Positions 26,429 through 34,392 of a stretch of 64,000 nucleotides of DNA are shown piece after piece. Where the stretch lies: contig CAWHPW010000015.1 of NCBI GenBank assembly GCA_963831385.1, forward strand, positions 1 through 64,000, given 5' to 3'. Origin of the DNA: JACVRX01 sp963831385 (lineage in GTDB: Bacteria; Actinomycetota; Actinomycetes; Jiangellales; Jiangellaceae). How positions within the stretch are numbered: the first letter of the stretch is position 1; each line of letters starts with the position of its first letter. Both the position numbers and the translations under genes were made by a program. The notes below the pieces were generated by a model that worked only from the letters and a program-made list of their open reading frames with translations, was not told the DNA's origin and did not search any database.

Positions 26429-27223
26429 CTACGTCTGGTAGTGCGGGAGGATTTTGCCTTCTTTCACATAGGTCAACGCTTCGGACACCTCGTACGCGTG
26501 GACGGCGGAGGCGAACTTCGATAGCCGGTCCGACGGCGTTGTGATCTCTTCGCTTTCGAAGAACGCCGCTCGCGCGGGTGCGTCTGCGAAGCCGAGGATC
26601 AGCGAGGCGTGGAGCCGCTGGTCGGTGGGGTTGTCGTGCGCGACGTTGGGCGTGTCCCAGAGCTTCTTGTTCCAGGGCATGAACACCTGGGTTCGCAGCT
26701 CTGTCATCATGCCGGTGTTTGCGAGAGCGGGTACGAGCTCGTCGGTGATGTGCTTCCGGAATGGTCCGGTGCCGACGCCTTCTCGTCTCCTGAGGTAGAT
26801 GAGGGCTCGAGCCCCCGTTTTCTCGCCGGGCCGGGCGACGTGGTACCAGCGGGCCGAGCTCGGCGGCCCGGCGTAGAGCAGGGTGCGCCGGAACACGTTC
26901 ACTTCGTCTTTGTACGCGAGCCTGGTCTGTTTCCGGCCCCGCAACGGCGAGAGCGCGGAGGCGAACGTGACCTCGGCGACCCCGTCGATCCTTCGATCTG
27001 CGGGAATGACCGTCTCGACACCGTGGATGGCGGGCCACAGCCCGGGATTGGTTGCGGCGAGGTGGAGCTGCCGGTACTCGTCGAATCCCGGGGTTGCCGA
27101 GATGATCTTCGAGTGGGGGCCCTTCCAGTAGTCCATTCCCTGCTGACGCGGCTGATCGGTGCGCATCCACAGCAGGATCGATGACGCGAAAGGCTTCTTC
27201 GTGTACGGAACCGTGCTCGCCAT
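26429..27223 (-). CDS. EthD-like dimeric alpha/beta-barrel protein
   Basis: The 264-residue protein has two alpha/beta sandwich halves. The first has MDYWKGPHSKIISATPGFDE and YRQLHLA, close to EthD-type WKxxHxxLV motifs; the second has GPFRKHITDELVPAL and LHASLILGFADAPA. Such dimeric ferredoxin-like barrels often protect or process aromatic or quinone intermediates. The ATG at 27223 has GAAGGA seven bases upstream. It sits 31 bases downstream of an alpha/beta hydrolase gene in the same direction and is probably controlled with it by the TetR gene at 28277. Assignment to EthD is by motif only. Confidence 0.6.
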   Translation of the reverse strand: MASTVPYTKKPFASSILLWMRTDQPRQQGMDYWKGPHSKIISATPGFDEYRQLHLAATNPGLWPAIHGVETVIPADRRIDGVAEVTFASALSPLRGRKQTRLAYKDEVNVFRRTLLYAGPPSSARWYHVARPGEKTGARALIYLRRREGVGTGPFRKHITDELVPALANTGMMTELRTQVFMPWNKKLWDTPNVAHDNPTDQRLHASLILGFADAPARAAFFESEEITTPSDRLSKFASAVHAYEVSEALTYVKEGKILPHYQT

Positions 27224-27254
27224 TGCTCGTCCTTCGGGTGACTTCGGATGCCGG

Positions 27255-28118
27255 TCAGCGGGCGAGGAACTCGACGGCGATGGGGGCAAAGTTGTCGTGG
27301 AACTGGAAGATGCCGCCGTGGCCGGAGTCGGGGTAGATGATCAGCTCGGACCCCTTGATGCGGCGGTGGAGGTCTTCGGAGAGGACCGAGGGCACCATGC
27401 GATCGTTGTCGCCGTTGGCGATCAGGGTGGGCTGGGTGATCTTCGACAGATCTGCGGGCGCCGAGCGTCCCCACTTCTTGATCGCCTTCAGCTGCGTCTG
27501 GAACGCCCTCACCTTGATCGGCGCGTCACGGTCGACGGTGCGCTCCTTGAGTCGATCGACGAACGCCTTCGCGGCGCGCTTGCCTGTGGTGTCGCGGTTG
27601 AAGAACAGGAACTCCTTCGGGTCGGACCGGGTCAGGGTTGCCCGCAGCATGTCGTAGTAGGTGGTTCCGACGACCTTGTCGATGTCCTTGCCGCCGGCGG
27701 GGCCGGTGCCGCTGAGGATGAGCTTGCGCACGAGGTCGGGGTGCTTGACCACGAGGGCCTGCGCGACCATGCCGCCCAGGGAGAAGGAGAAGATGTCGAC
27801 CTTGTCGAAGCCGAGCGCCTTGATGAAGGTCACGGCATCATCGGCCATCGCCTCGACGCTGTCGGGAACCTCACCGGTGGAGGCACCGACGCCGCGGTTG
27901 TCGAAGGTGATGACGTGGTGGTCCTTGGCGATGGGGTCGACGATGCGGGGGTCCCAGTTGTCCAGGGTCGCGGCGAGGTGGACGAAGAAGACGACGGGGA
28001 TCCCGCCCTTCGGTCCCAGCTCGCGGTAGGCGTAGGTGACCCCGCCGGCGTTGATCGTGCGGGCAGGCGCCTTCGCATACGACGTGACGACTGGCTCGTT
28101 CGAAGTGTCGGTGATCAT
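27255..28118 (-). CDS. Alpha/beta hydrolase of the haloperoxidase type
   Basis: The 287-residue protein has FFVHLAATLDNWDPRI, FDNRGVGAST, the nucleophile elbow SFSLGG (first glycine of GxSxG replaced by serine), an aspartate in GDNDRMV and a histidine in PDSGHGG. This places it with non-heme chloroperoxidase/haloalkane-like hydrolases; the substrate is unknown. Two ATG codons are adjacent (28121 and 28118). The GGGAG site is three bases from the first and six from the second, so 28118 is preferred. It is divergent from a TetR gene, with duplicated operators between. Confidence 0.86.
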   Translation of the reverse strand: MITDTSNEPVVTSYAKAPARTINAGGVTYAYRELGPKGGIPVVFFVHLAATLDNWDPRIVDPIAKDHHVITFDNRGVGASTGEVPDSVEAMADDAVTFIKALGFDKVDIFSFSLGGMVAQALVVKHPDLVRKLILSGTGPAGGKDIDKVVGTTYYDMLRATLTRSDPKEFLFFNRDTTGKRAAKAFVDRLKERTVDRDAPIKVRAFQTQLKAIKKWGRSAPADLSKITQPTLIANGDNDRMVPSVLSEDLHRRIKGSELIIYPDSGHGGIFQFHDNFAPIAVEFLAR

Positions 28119-28140
28119 CATGAACTCCCGTTCATATTAG

Positions 28141-28234
28141 ATTACGATCGTACTACCATAGAACGAGAGTCGAGAGATGGCAAGCGGGCATTGCCAGTAT
28201 GTGATTACAGTCGTACGACCATAGGATGAGAGTC
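28141..28234. promoter_or_regulatory. Two 31-bp direct repeats forming TetR-type operators
   Basis: Copies at 28141-28171 and 28204-28234, 63 bases apart, share the frame ATTAC..TCGTAC.ACCATAG followed by GAGAGTC. The second contains a perfect palindrome GTCGTACGAC at 28210-28219. They fill the space between the hydrolase gene and the divergent TetR gene, as expected for operators of that TetR. A third partial copy (AGTCGTACGAGAGACGAG) lies at 29200-29217. Confidence 0.7.
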
Positions 28235-28276
28235 ACGAGGGCCAGTGGCCTTCCCGGGTGGGTGGAGGAGCGTGTG

Positions 28277-28861
28277 GTGCGGTACGGCAAGGAGCACAAG
28301 CAGGCCACGCGGCGGCGGATCATCGAGACGGCCGGCCGCCGGTTCAAGCGCGACGGCATCGACGGCTCGGGAGTCGCCACCCTCATGGCGGACGCAGGGC
28401 TGACCAACGGGGCCTTCTACGGCCACTTCAAGTCCAAGGAGGACCTGGTCGCCACCACGGTCGCCGACCAGCTACGCGAACAGCGCGCGAGCCTCCGCAC
28501 GCTGGCGCCTGGCCCCGCCGGAGTCGAGCAGTACGTGCGTGAATACCTTTCGATTCAGCACCGCGACAACCCCGACGACGGCTGCCCGTCCGCGGCCCTG
28601 CTCGACGAGCTCGGCCGCTGCACAGACGCAACCAAACGGGCCTACACCGACGGCGTGCTGGCCGTCATCGACGACATCGCCACCCGCCTGGCACCCGACG
28701 ATCCGCAGTCGGCACGCGTGAAGATACTCAGCGTCTTCGCCATGATGGTCGGGACGCTGCAACTCTCCCGCTCCCTGGCCGACCGACAGCTCGCCGATCA
28801 GGTCCTCGAGCAAGGCCTCCAGAACGCCCTCACGCTGCTGCGCGCCGAGCGCCAGAGCTGA
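28277..28861 (+). CDS. TetR-family transcriptional regulator
   Basis: The 194-residue protein has the TetR helix-turn-helix at the N terminus (ATRRRIIETAGRRFKRDGI, LMADAGLTNGAFYGHFKSKE) and a ligand-binding helical domain with SIQHRDNPDDGCPSAALLDE. That motif, with its cysteine, is common in a subgroup linked to oxidative or electrophile sensing. The second of two tandem GTG codons (28277) lies six bases after GGAGGAG and is the best start. It is divergent from the hydrolase/EthD-like pair and probably represses it through the repeats at 28141-28234. Confidence 0.88.
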   Translation: MRYGKEHKQATRRRIIETAGRRFKRDGIDGSGVATLMADAGLTNGAFYGHFKSKEDLVATTVADQLREQRASLRTLAPGPAGVEQYVREYLSIQHRDNPDDGCPSAALLDELGRCTDATKRAYTDGVLAVIDDIATRLAPDDPQSARVKILSVFAMMVGTLQLSRSLADRQLADQVLEQGLQNALTLLRAERQS

Positions 28862-29267
28862 GCACTCGCGCGTAGAGGGGGGTGACGATCTTCCAGTCGA
28901 AGCCTCCGCCCTGGCGGAACCGTCATTTTGCCGACTTCACCGTCGACAAGCTGTTGCTCGGGGGAGCGCTCGGCAAAGTGGCGCTATGGACGGAAGCCCC
29001 GCCGATGGGCGTGGTGTCGCCTGTTCGCCTGGACGGGCTACCGTCTGACTGGCCGCCTGTCAACGGACAGAGGGATACCGTGGTCGCCGGCATCTCGCGC
29101 CATGAACCGGATGCCAGCGGCGAGGCGCGCGACACTCGACGAGAGTTCGACATGCGGCGATCCACAGCCGGCGGGGTTAGGGGTGTCTATGCCGACTCCA
29201 GTCGTACGAGAGACGAGATGAACATGCGCCCTTGACGCGCACCTGGTCGTACTCGCCGGCTTCGGGC
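28862..29267. other. Stretch without a recognisable gene
   Basis: No open frame here has a recognisable protein pattern. Near the right end, at 29200-29217, is a partial copy of the TetR operator repeat, followed by an ATG but only a very short frame. It may be the fossil promoter of a lost gene. Confidence 0.4.
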
Positions 29268-29654
29268 CTAGCTGGTTGGACCCTGGCCGACGTTGAGGAT
29301 GTTGCCGTCGGGGTCTTTGAACCAGGCGCCTTTGAACGGCCCCGTCTCGGCGATGCCCCGTTCGTCGGTTTGGAGTCCGGGCAGGTCGTACTGCTCGAAC
29401 GTGATGCCCTTTCCGGCCAGCTCGACCACGATCGCGTCGACGTCGTCGACGAACCAGGTGGCCACGGTCTGCTGAGGCGCTCCCGCGAACTCGCTCGGGT
29501 AGAGCAGGAAGCGGGTGCCTCCCGATCCGTACATCACGCCACCTTCCGGGTCCGCCATCTCGGCGCTGAACCCGAGCGTCCCCTCGTAGAAGGCCCGCGC
29601 CCGGGCCAGGTCGCCGGTCGCGATCGTGGCGTAGACCGGATGGTCGTTGAGCAT
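29268..29654 (-). CDS. VOC-family (glyoxalase/bleomycin resistance-like) protein
   Basis: The 128-residue protein is one paired beta-alpha-beta-beta-beta module: YATIATGDLARARAFYEGTL, MYGSGGTRFLLYPSE, ATWFVDDVDAIVVELAGKGI, and WFKDPDGNILNVGQG. A D or E metal ligand at the end (DPDGN) is present, but the usual first-strand histidine is not obvious, so metal binding is uncertain. The ATG at 29654 was chosen from the family start; a GTG nine bases earlier with a GGGGG site is a possible alternative. It stands alone. Confidence 0.85.
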   Translation of the reverse strand: MLNDHPVYATIATGDLARARAFYEGTLGFSAEMADPEGGVMYGSGGTRFLLYPSEFAGAPQQTVATWFVDDVDAIVVELAGKGITFEQYDLPGLQTDERGIAETGPFKGAWFKDPDGNILNVGQGPTS

Positions 29655-29745
29655 GCCGATCACCCCCAAGGGCCCGAACATACTCGCTCCGCGATGCCTC
29701 GACCAGACGGTGTGTGGATCGTCCGGACACGCCGGGACGGTTCAG

Positions 29746-29774
29746 TTGACACCGGGTCTCTTGATCGTTAGCGG
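29746..29774 (+). promoter_or_regulatory. Sigma-70-type promoter for a leaderless gene
   Basis: A perfect TTGACA at 29746-29751 is followed by a 17-base spacer and TAGCGG at 29769-29774. Transcription should start about seven bases later, at or next to the GTG codon at 29781. Confidence 0.5.
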
Positions 29775-29780
29775 TTGCCA

Positions 29781-30113
29781 GTGACTAGCCGGCCTGGCCG
29801 CGCCGATACCCACGAGATGCTCGAATTCGCCGGCAAGGTCAAACAGGAGTTCATCGACGGCATCAACGTCACCCAAGACCAGGTCTACGTCAGAGCCCTT
29901 GTCGTCGACTTCTTCATCAGCCTCCTGAATACCATCGAGGCATGGGCCGAACGCACCCTCGCAGAGATCGAGACCTGGGACGATCTCCTGCCCTCGGAGG
30001 AGAAGAACACCAGAGGCCTGGAGAAGATCCGTCAACTGCCAGTCGCCACCCCCGCCGAGTCACTCAAACACATCGCCAAACCCCCGAAGAGCCAGCTGCG
30101 GACCCGCTCCTGA
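29781..30113 (+). CDS. Hypothetical protein, mostly helical
   Basis: The 110-residue protein reads MLEFAGKVKQEFIDGINV and YVRALVVDFFISLLNTIEAWA, then an acidic segment TLAEIETWDD and a basic end. It is helical and amphipathic, without membrane segments. I do not recognise the family; it faintly resembles the C-terminal dimer helices of PadR-like regulators but has no DNA-binding domain. The GTG at 29781 coincides with the expected transcription start of the TTGACA promoter just upstream, so a leaderless mRNA is likely; an ATG at 29823 is another possible start. Confidence 0.5.
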   Translation: MTSRPGRADTHEMLEFAGKVKQEFIDGINVTQDQVYVRALVVDFFISLLNTIEAWAERTLAEIETWDDLLPSEEKNTRGLEKIRQLPVATPAESLKHIAKPPKSQLRTRS

Positions 30114-30319
30114 GACGAACTAGACCGGGCCAACCCGCCCGGTGCGGAGGCGGACACAGCCTCAAAGGCCAGCAGACCGACCAGGTCCACGACGCCTCGC
30201 GGCCTTGCAGTGGTTGAACGGCGATCGAGGACGTCGCCTCATCCGAAGCCGAGAGTTGCGGCGTCACGCCGCGTCGCTAGCATGCGCCCGAAGGCGTGGT
30301 TGGGAGGAATCAAGAGGGC

Positions 30320-31831
30320 ATGGCTGAGATCGTCCCGCGCTGGGAATGGCGCGCCTTCGCCCATGGGTTCGCGCGCGCCGATACGGCGTTCAATGCGATG
30401 GCGCCGGCCGCTGTCGAGGAGAGCGATGAGCTGTACTTGCTCGCGCCGGGCGGAGACAACGTCAAGGTCCGGGACGGACTGATGGACGTCAAGGTCCTGC
30501 GCGAGACCGATGCGGCTGGCCTCCAGCGCTGGGAACCGATCCTCAAGGTCCCGTTCCCGCTCGACGCCGCGGCGGCCCGGACGGTCTTCCAGGGTCTCGG
30601 ACGGCCGCTCCCTCCCATCCCGCCCAACGGGCTGTCCTTGGACGCGGTTCTGGCGGCAGCGGAGACCGGTGCGACCGGTGGTGCGCGCGCGGTCCGGGTC
30701 CACAAGCGGCGTGCCCGCTACACCGTCGCCGGCTGCAAGGCCGAGCGGTCCGTCCTCGAGGCCGGAGGGCATCGAACGACGTCGATCGCAGTCGAGTCGA
30801 CGGATCCCGCGGACGTCGTGGCCGCGGTCGACGCTCTCGGCCTGCGCCACTACTGCAATCTGGACGTCCCGACGGGGCTGCGATTGCTCGTCGATCGTGT
30901 GCCGGAGCGCTACGCAGTCATCGACGCCGGCACGAACTCGATGAAGTTCCACGTCGCGGAGCTCGACGCGGACGGGCGTGGACCCTGGCAGACCATCGTC
31001 GATCGGGCGATCGTGACCCGGCTCGGCGAGGGCCTCGAGGCAACCGGCGAGATCGGCGCCGACCCGCTCGAGCGGACCGCGCAGGCCATCAGCGAGATGG
31101 CGGACCAGGCTCGCAGCCTCGACGTTCGGGCTATCGCGGTGGTCGGTACGGCGGGAATCCGGATGGCACGCAACCGGGCCGAGGTCGTCCAGACGGTTCG
31201 GGCTCGCTCGGGGGTGTCGCTCGAAATCATCTCGGGGGAGGACGAGGGGCGGCTCGCCTATCTCGCCGTCGCGACGGGCGTCGGGGCCGGTGACGGGGTG
31301 ATCGTTGCGTTCGACACGGGCGGCGGTAGTTCGCAGTTCATGTTCGGCCACGGGGCGACCGTCGATGAGGGGTTCAGTCTCAATGTCGGTGCGGTCCGGT
31401 TCACCGAGCGTTTCGGGCTGGCGAAGGCGGTGTCGGGCGACGTCGTCGCCGACGCGTTGGCGGCCATCGCGGCGGAGTTGACACGCCTCGACGGGCGACC
31501 ACGGCCAGACGGGGTCGTGGCGATGGGCGGCGCTGTGACGAACCTCGCCGCGGTGAAGCACGGCCTGGCCACATACGATCCGGACGTCGTCCAGGGGACG
31601 CTCCTCGACCGGGCCGAGATCGATCGACAGATCGAGCGCTACCGAACCCTTGACGCGGCGGGACGCCGGGCGATCCCCGGGTTGCAGCCGGCGCGTGCCG
31701 AGGTCATCCTCGCCGGCGCGTGCATCGTCCGGACGATCATCGACAAACTCGACTGCGAGGCGGTCACGGTCAGTGATCGCGGCCTGCGCCACGGCGTGCT
31801 CATCGAGCACTTCGGGTCCGGGAGGACGTAA
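30320..31831 (+). CDS. CYTH-like and Ppx/GppA phosphatase fusion protein
   Basis: The protein has 503 residues. The first 190 or so look like a CYTH/triphosphate-tunnel fold: EWRAFA at the start, DGLMDVKVLRETD, RWEPILKVPFPL, RARYTVAGCKAER, and SIAVES near the end. The remaining 310 form a Ppx/GppA ASKHA phosphatase with the first phosphate motif DAGTNSMKFHVAEL, GTAGIRMARN, ISGEDEGRLAYLAV and the second phosphate motif FDTGGGSSQFMF. Both folds handle polyphosphate or triphosphorylated substrates. The ATG at 30320 was chosen; a GTG at 30296 behind the same region is possible. The gene stands alone. Confidence 0.8.
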   Translation: MAEIVPRWEWRAFAHGFARADTAFNAMAPAAVEESDELYLLAPGGDNVKVRDGLMDVKVLRETDAAGLQRWEPILKVPFPLDAAAARTVFQGLGRPLPPIPPNGLSLDAVLAAAETGATGGARAVRVHKRRARYTVAGCKAERSVLEAGGHRTTSIAVESTDPADVVAAVDALGLRHYCNLDVPTGLRLLVDRVPERYAVIDAGTNSMKFHVAELDADGRGPWQTIVDRAIVTRLGEGLEATGEIGADPLERTAQAISEMADQARSLDVRAIAVVGTAGIRMARNRAEVVQTVRARSGVSLEIISGEDEGRLAYLAVATGVGAGDGVIVAFDTGGGSSQFMFGHGATVDEGFSLNVGAVRFTERFGLAKAVSGDVVADALAAIAAELTRLDGRPRPDGVVAMGGAVTNLAAVKHGLATYDPDVVQGTLLDRAEIDRQIERYRTLDAAGRRAIPGLQPARAEVILAGACIVRTIIDKLDCEAVTVSDRGLRHGVLIEHFGSGRT

Positions 31832-31955
31832 AGAGGCCCGTTCGAGTGGTCGAGTGCTCGCGGATGACGGCAGAAGGAGGTCTCGCGCAACTCACCCGCC
31901 GCCGCGAGCAGCTCCTCCCTGTCCACGGCTACGGACCGTAGAAAGGAACGGCGTG

Positions 31956-32774
31956 ATGGCTGCAGGGTATGTGGACACGAACGGGGTGCGCTTGTGGTAC
32001 GAGGAGCTGGGCCGACCTGACGGGGCGCCGGTGCTTTTGGTGATGGGGGGCGGGGCGTCGGTGGTCTGGTGGCCACCCGAGCTGATCCAGGGTCTCGTCG
32101 GTGCGGGGTACCGGGTCGTGCAGTTCGACAACCGGGACACAGGACTGTCGACTCATGTCGACTGGGCCAGCGCGCCGTACGGGATCGAGGACATGGCCGG
32201 CGATGCGATGGGCGTGCTCGACGCAGTCGGCATCGACGCCGCTCACCTTGTCGGTGTGTCGGTGGGCGGAATGGTCGCCCAGGTCTCTGCTTTGCAGTAT
32301 CCGGATCGCGTACGCTCCTTGACGCTCATCAGCACAACCCCAGGGCCTGACCCACGCCTTTCGCCAGGCGACGACTCGGTGTTCGCTGGTCTCGACCGCC
32401 CGATCGAGACCGATGAAGATGTAGCCGAGTTGGAGGTCGACTTCTGTCGTGCCGTGGCCGGCAGCCGGTTCGAGTTCGATGAGCAGTATTACCGCGACAT
32501 CGTCGCCGCCGATCTCGCCCGGGGCATGAACCCAGCAGCCAACGCGCCCTCGGCGTCGTCACGCATCGACGATCTCGCCCGAATTCAGGTACCAACGCTC
32601 GTCGTCCACGGCACCGAGGATCCGGTCTACCCCTACGACCACGCCGAAATCCTCGCCAAGGGCATCCCGAAGGCGACGCTCGTCAGGTGGGAGAGTGTGG
32701 GCCACGAACAACCTCCGCAACTCGTCCCGGAACTGACCCAACTGGTCATTCAGCACATAGACGCCGCCAGCTGA
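31956..32774 (+). CDS. Alpha/beta hydrolase, RdmC/aclacinomycin esterase-like
   Basis: The 272-residue protein shows VNTNGVRLWYEELGRP-like beginnings (here DTNGVRLWYEELG), LVMGGGASVVWWPPEL, FDNRDTGLST, the nucleophile elbow VGVSVGGMVAQ, a conserved PDRVRSLTLISTT, an aspartate in GTEDPVYP and a histidine in SVGHEQPP. This pattern is typical of aclacinomycin methylesterase-like hydrolases in actinobacteria. The ATG at 31956 lies eight bases after AAAGGA; a GTG directly before it is equally reachable. It stands alone, 124 bases after the CYTH-Ppx gene. Confidence 0.87.
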   Translation: MAAGYVDTNGVRLWYEELGRPDGAPVLLVMGGGASVVWWPPELIQGLVGAGYRVVQFDNRDTGLSTHVDWASAPYGIEDMAGDAMGVLDAVGIDAAHLVGVSVGGMVAQVSALQYPDRVRSLTLISTTPGPDPRLSPGDDSVFAGLDRPIETDEDVAELEVDFCRAVAGSRFEFDEQYYRDIVAADLARGMNPAANAPSASSRIDDLARIQVPTLVVHGTEDPVYPYDHAEILAKGIPKATLVRWESVGHEQPPQLVPELTQLVIQHIDAAS

Positions 32775-33084
32775 ACCGTAGACAAACCAAAGAGACGTGC
32801 CCGACCGGCCCACATACGAGAGGCCTGCAGATCGAGTGCCACGCCGCCGAGCATGTTGTGAGCTGAAATGAAAGGTCGGCGTGTCCCTTGCCTATGTAGA
32901 AGATCTCACCAACCAATATCCGTTAGAGATACCCATCCAGGAGCGCAGTCGTTCGCTTGCTACGCGATCACTGCAAGGGTCCGGGTATACCCTCGGCGGC
33001 GGATCCACAGGTATCTCTGCCTGCACCAGTGAGTTCATGGAGTCGGTGAGCGCAACGTCTAGGTGAACGTGGCTGTCGCGCTGG
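32775..33084. other. Stretch without a recognisable gene
   Basis: A short plus-strand frame at 32881-33066 begins with GTG after a weak site, but its translation has no family resemblance. I see no RNA gene or repeat here. Confidence 0.4.
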
Positions 33085-33336
33085 TCACTGATTTTCGCGC
33101 ACGCGTGTCAGGTATTGGTGTACGGATCGGATGCTGACGCCTCCGTCGCCGACCGCGGAGGCTATCCGTTTGACTGAGCCGTGCCGGACGTCGCCGGCTG
33201 CAAACACGCCGGGCATGGTGGTTTCCAGCGGGAGAGGCGGTCGCGGTTCCCCGCCGCCCGCAGCGGCGGTGCTGGCCGGAACCACGTCGGTACCGGTGAG
33301 GACGAAGCCGTGCTGGTCGCGTTGGATGCTTTGGAC
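33085..33336 (-). pseudogene. Thioredoxin reductase-like FAD oxidoreductase, C-terminal fragment
   Basis: The minus frame reads RDQHGFVLTGTDVV and then PPLPLETTMPGVFAAGDVRH and GSVKRIASAVGDGGVSIRSV before a stop. LETTMPGVFAAGDVR is the C-terminal FAD-binding motif of thioredoxin reductase-like enzymes, here of the version with a preceding DEHGFVLTG-like strand. The other 250 or more residues are absent and an inserted alanine/glycine-rich stretch interrupts the remaining domain. Only the last tenth or so of the gene survives. Confidence 0.7.
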
Positions 33337-33571
33337 CCGGACAGACCGTCAGGTCGTTGACGTCAGCGGCGGACAGGGACAGCGTCGGCCGGTACCCATC
33401 GGTCAGCTGCCCGAGCCAGGCAGGAGCGTTCGCGAACGACGAACCGAATCAAGGCAATGCGGCCGCAGCCACTCGCCGTGCGCAAAGGGCGTCATCCGGT
33501 ACAGAGGCGATGATCTCCGCCGTCGGATTGAAACCCTGCTACTCGGATGAACGTCGGGCAATGGGGGTCTG

Positions 33572-34384
33572 TCACTGCTGAGTGACCACTGCGCCCAGCA
33601 CCCGCCGGACCGCAGCGACCGAGGCAGTTTCAGCATCCAGGTAGACGTTGTGACCAGAGTCTTGCACGACCCGGATGGTGCCCTGCGGGGCGAGCCCGGC
33701 GAACGCGGCTTGGTCGGCACCCCATTGGGCCTCCACGGTGTCACTCCATACCTTGCGGGTGGCGTAGACGGCGGGATCGTGGAGGAGGATCTCGAAGGGG
33801 ATGTCGGGCCACCTGGTGACCTGCTCCACTTGGCTGGCACTGGCCGTTCCGTCCCAACCAGGCCGGAATTCCTTGTCGTCGAACATGCGGGCGAACGAGG
33901 CGACCGTGGGATCGAAGAGTACGACGCCGGCGACATCTGCTGGGTGCTCGCCGACATAGAGGCGGGTGGTGAGGCCGGCGATGCTGTGGCCGACCAGGAT
34001 CATCGGTCGTGGCACGTTGGCGGCGCGCAGCGTGCCGTGCAGCGAGGATGCGGCTCGGGCGGCGGTCATCATCGGAGCGCCCGTGGAGTGGCCCACGCCG
34101 GGGTAGTCCCAGGCGCAGGTCCGGACATCGGGCCCGAGGGCGGCGCGGAGCTTGGCCCAGGTCGTCGTCGTGAAGCCCTGGCCGCCGAGGAACACCAGTG
34201 TCGGCGAACCGGCACCCTGGCACTGCAGGTGTGCCGTCTCGCCGTCGACCTGGTAGAGGTCGCCGGCTCGGGCGGGCGGGTCGGCCGAGGAGCCACTGCA
34301 CGCAGCGAAGAGGAGGAGGGAGATCGCCACCGACAGCAGGGTCGCCGCCCGCCGTGAACTGCTGCCCCGAAGCCGGTTCGACAT
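33572..34384 (-). CDS. Lipoprotein alpha/beta hydrolase
   Basis: The 270-residue protein starts with a basic region and a lipoprotein signal ending LLLFAAC at about residue 29. The hydrolase domain has LVFLGGQGFTTTTWAKL, TCAWDYPGVGHS, the nucleophile in GHSIAG, VVLFDPT, and a histidine in QDSGHNVYLD. The elbow ends in alanine rather than glycine (GxSxA). It would be anchored on the outer face of the membrane. The start at 34384 lies eight bases after the stop of the upstream M23 peptidase gene, so the two genes are one operon of cell-envelope enzymes. Confidence 0.83.
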   Translation of the reverse strand: MSNRLRGSSSRRAATLLSVAISLLLFAACSGSSADPPARAGDLYQVDGETAHLQCQGAGSPTLVFLGGQGFTTTTWAKLRAALGPDVRTCAWDYPGVGHSTGAPMMTAARAASSLHGTLRAANVPRPMILVGHSIAGLTTRLYVGEHPADVAGVVLFDPTVASFARMFDDKEFRPGWDGTASASQVEQVTRWPDIPFEILLHDPAVYATRKVWSDTVEAQWGADQAAFAGLAPQGTIRVVQDSGHNVYLDAETASVAAVRRVLGAVVTQQ

Positions 34385-34392
34385 TGTTGTCG

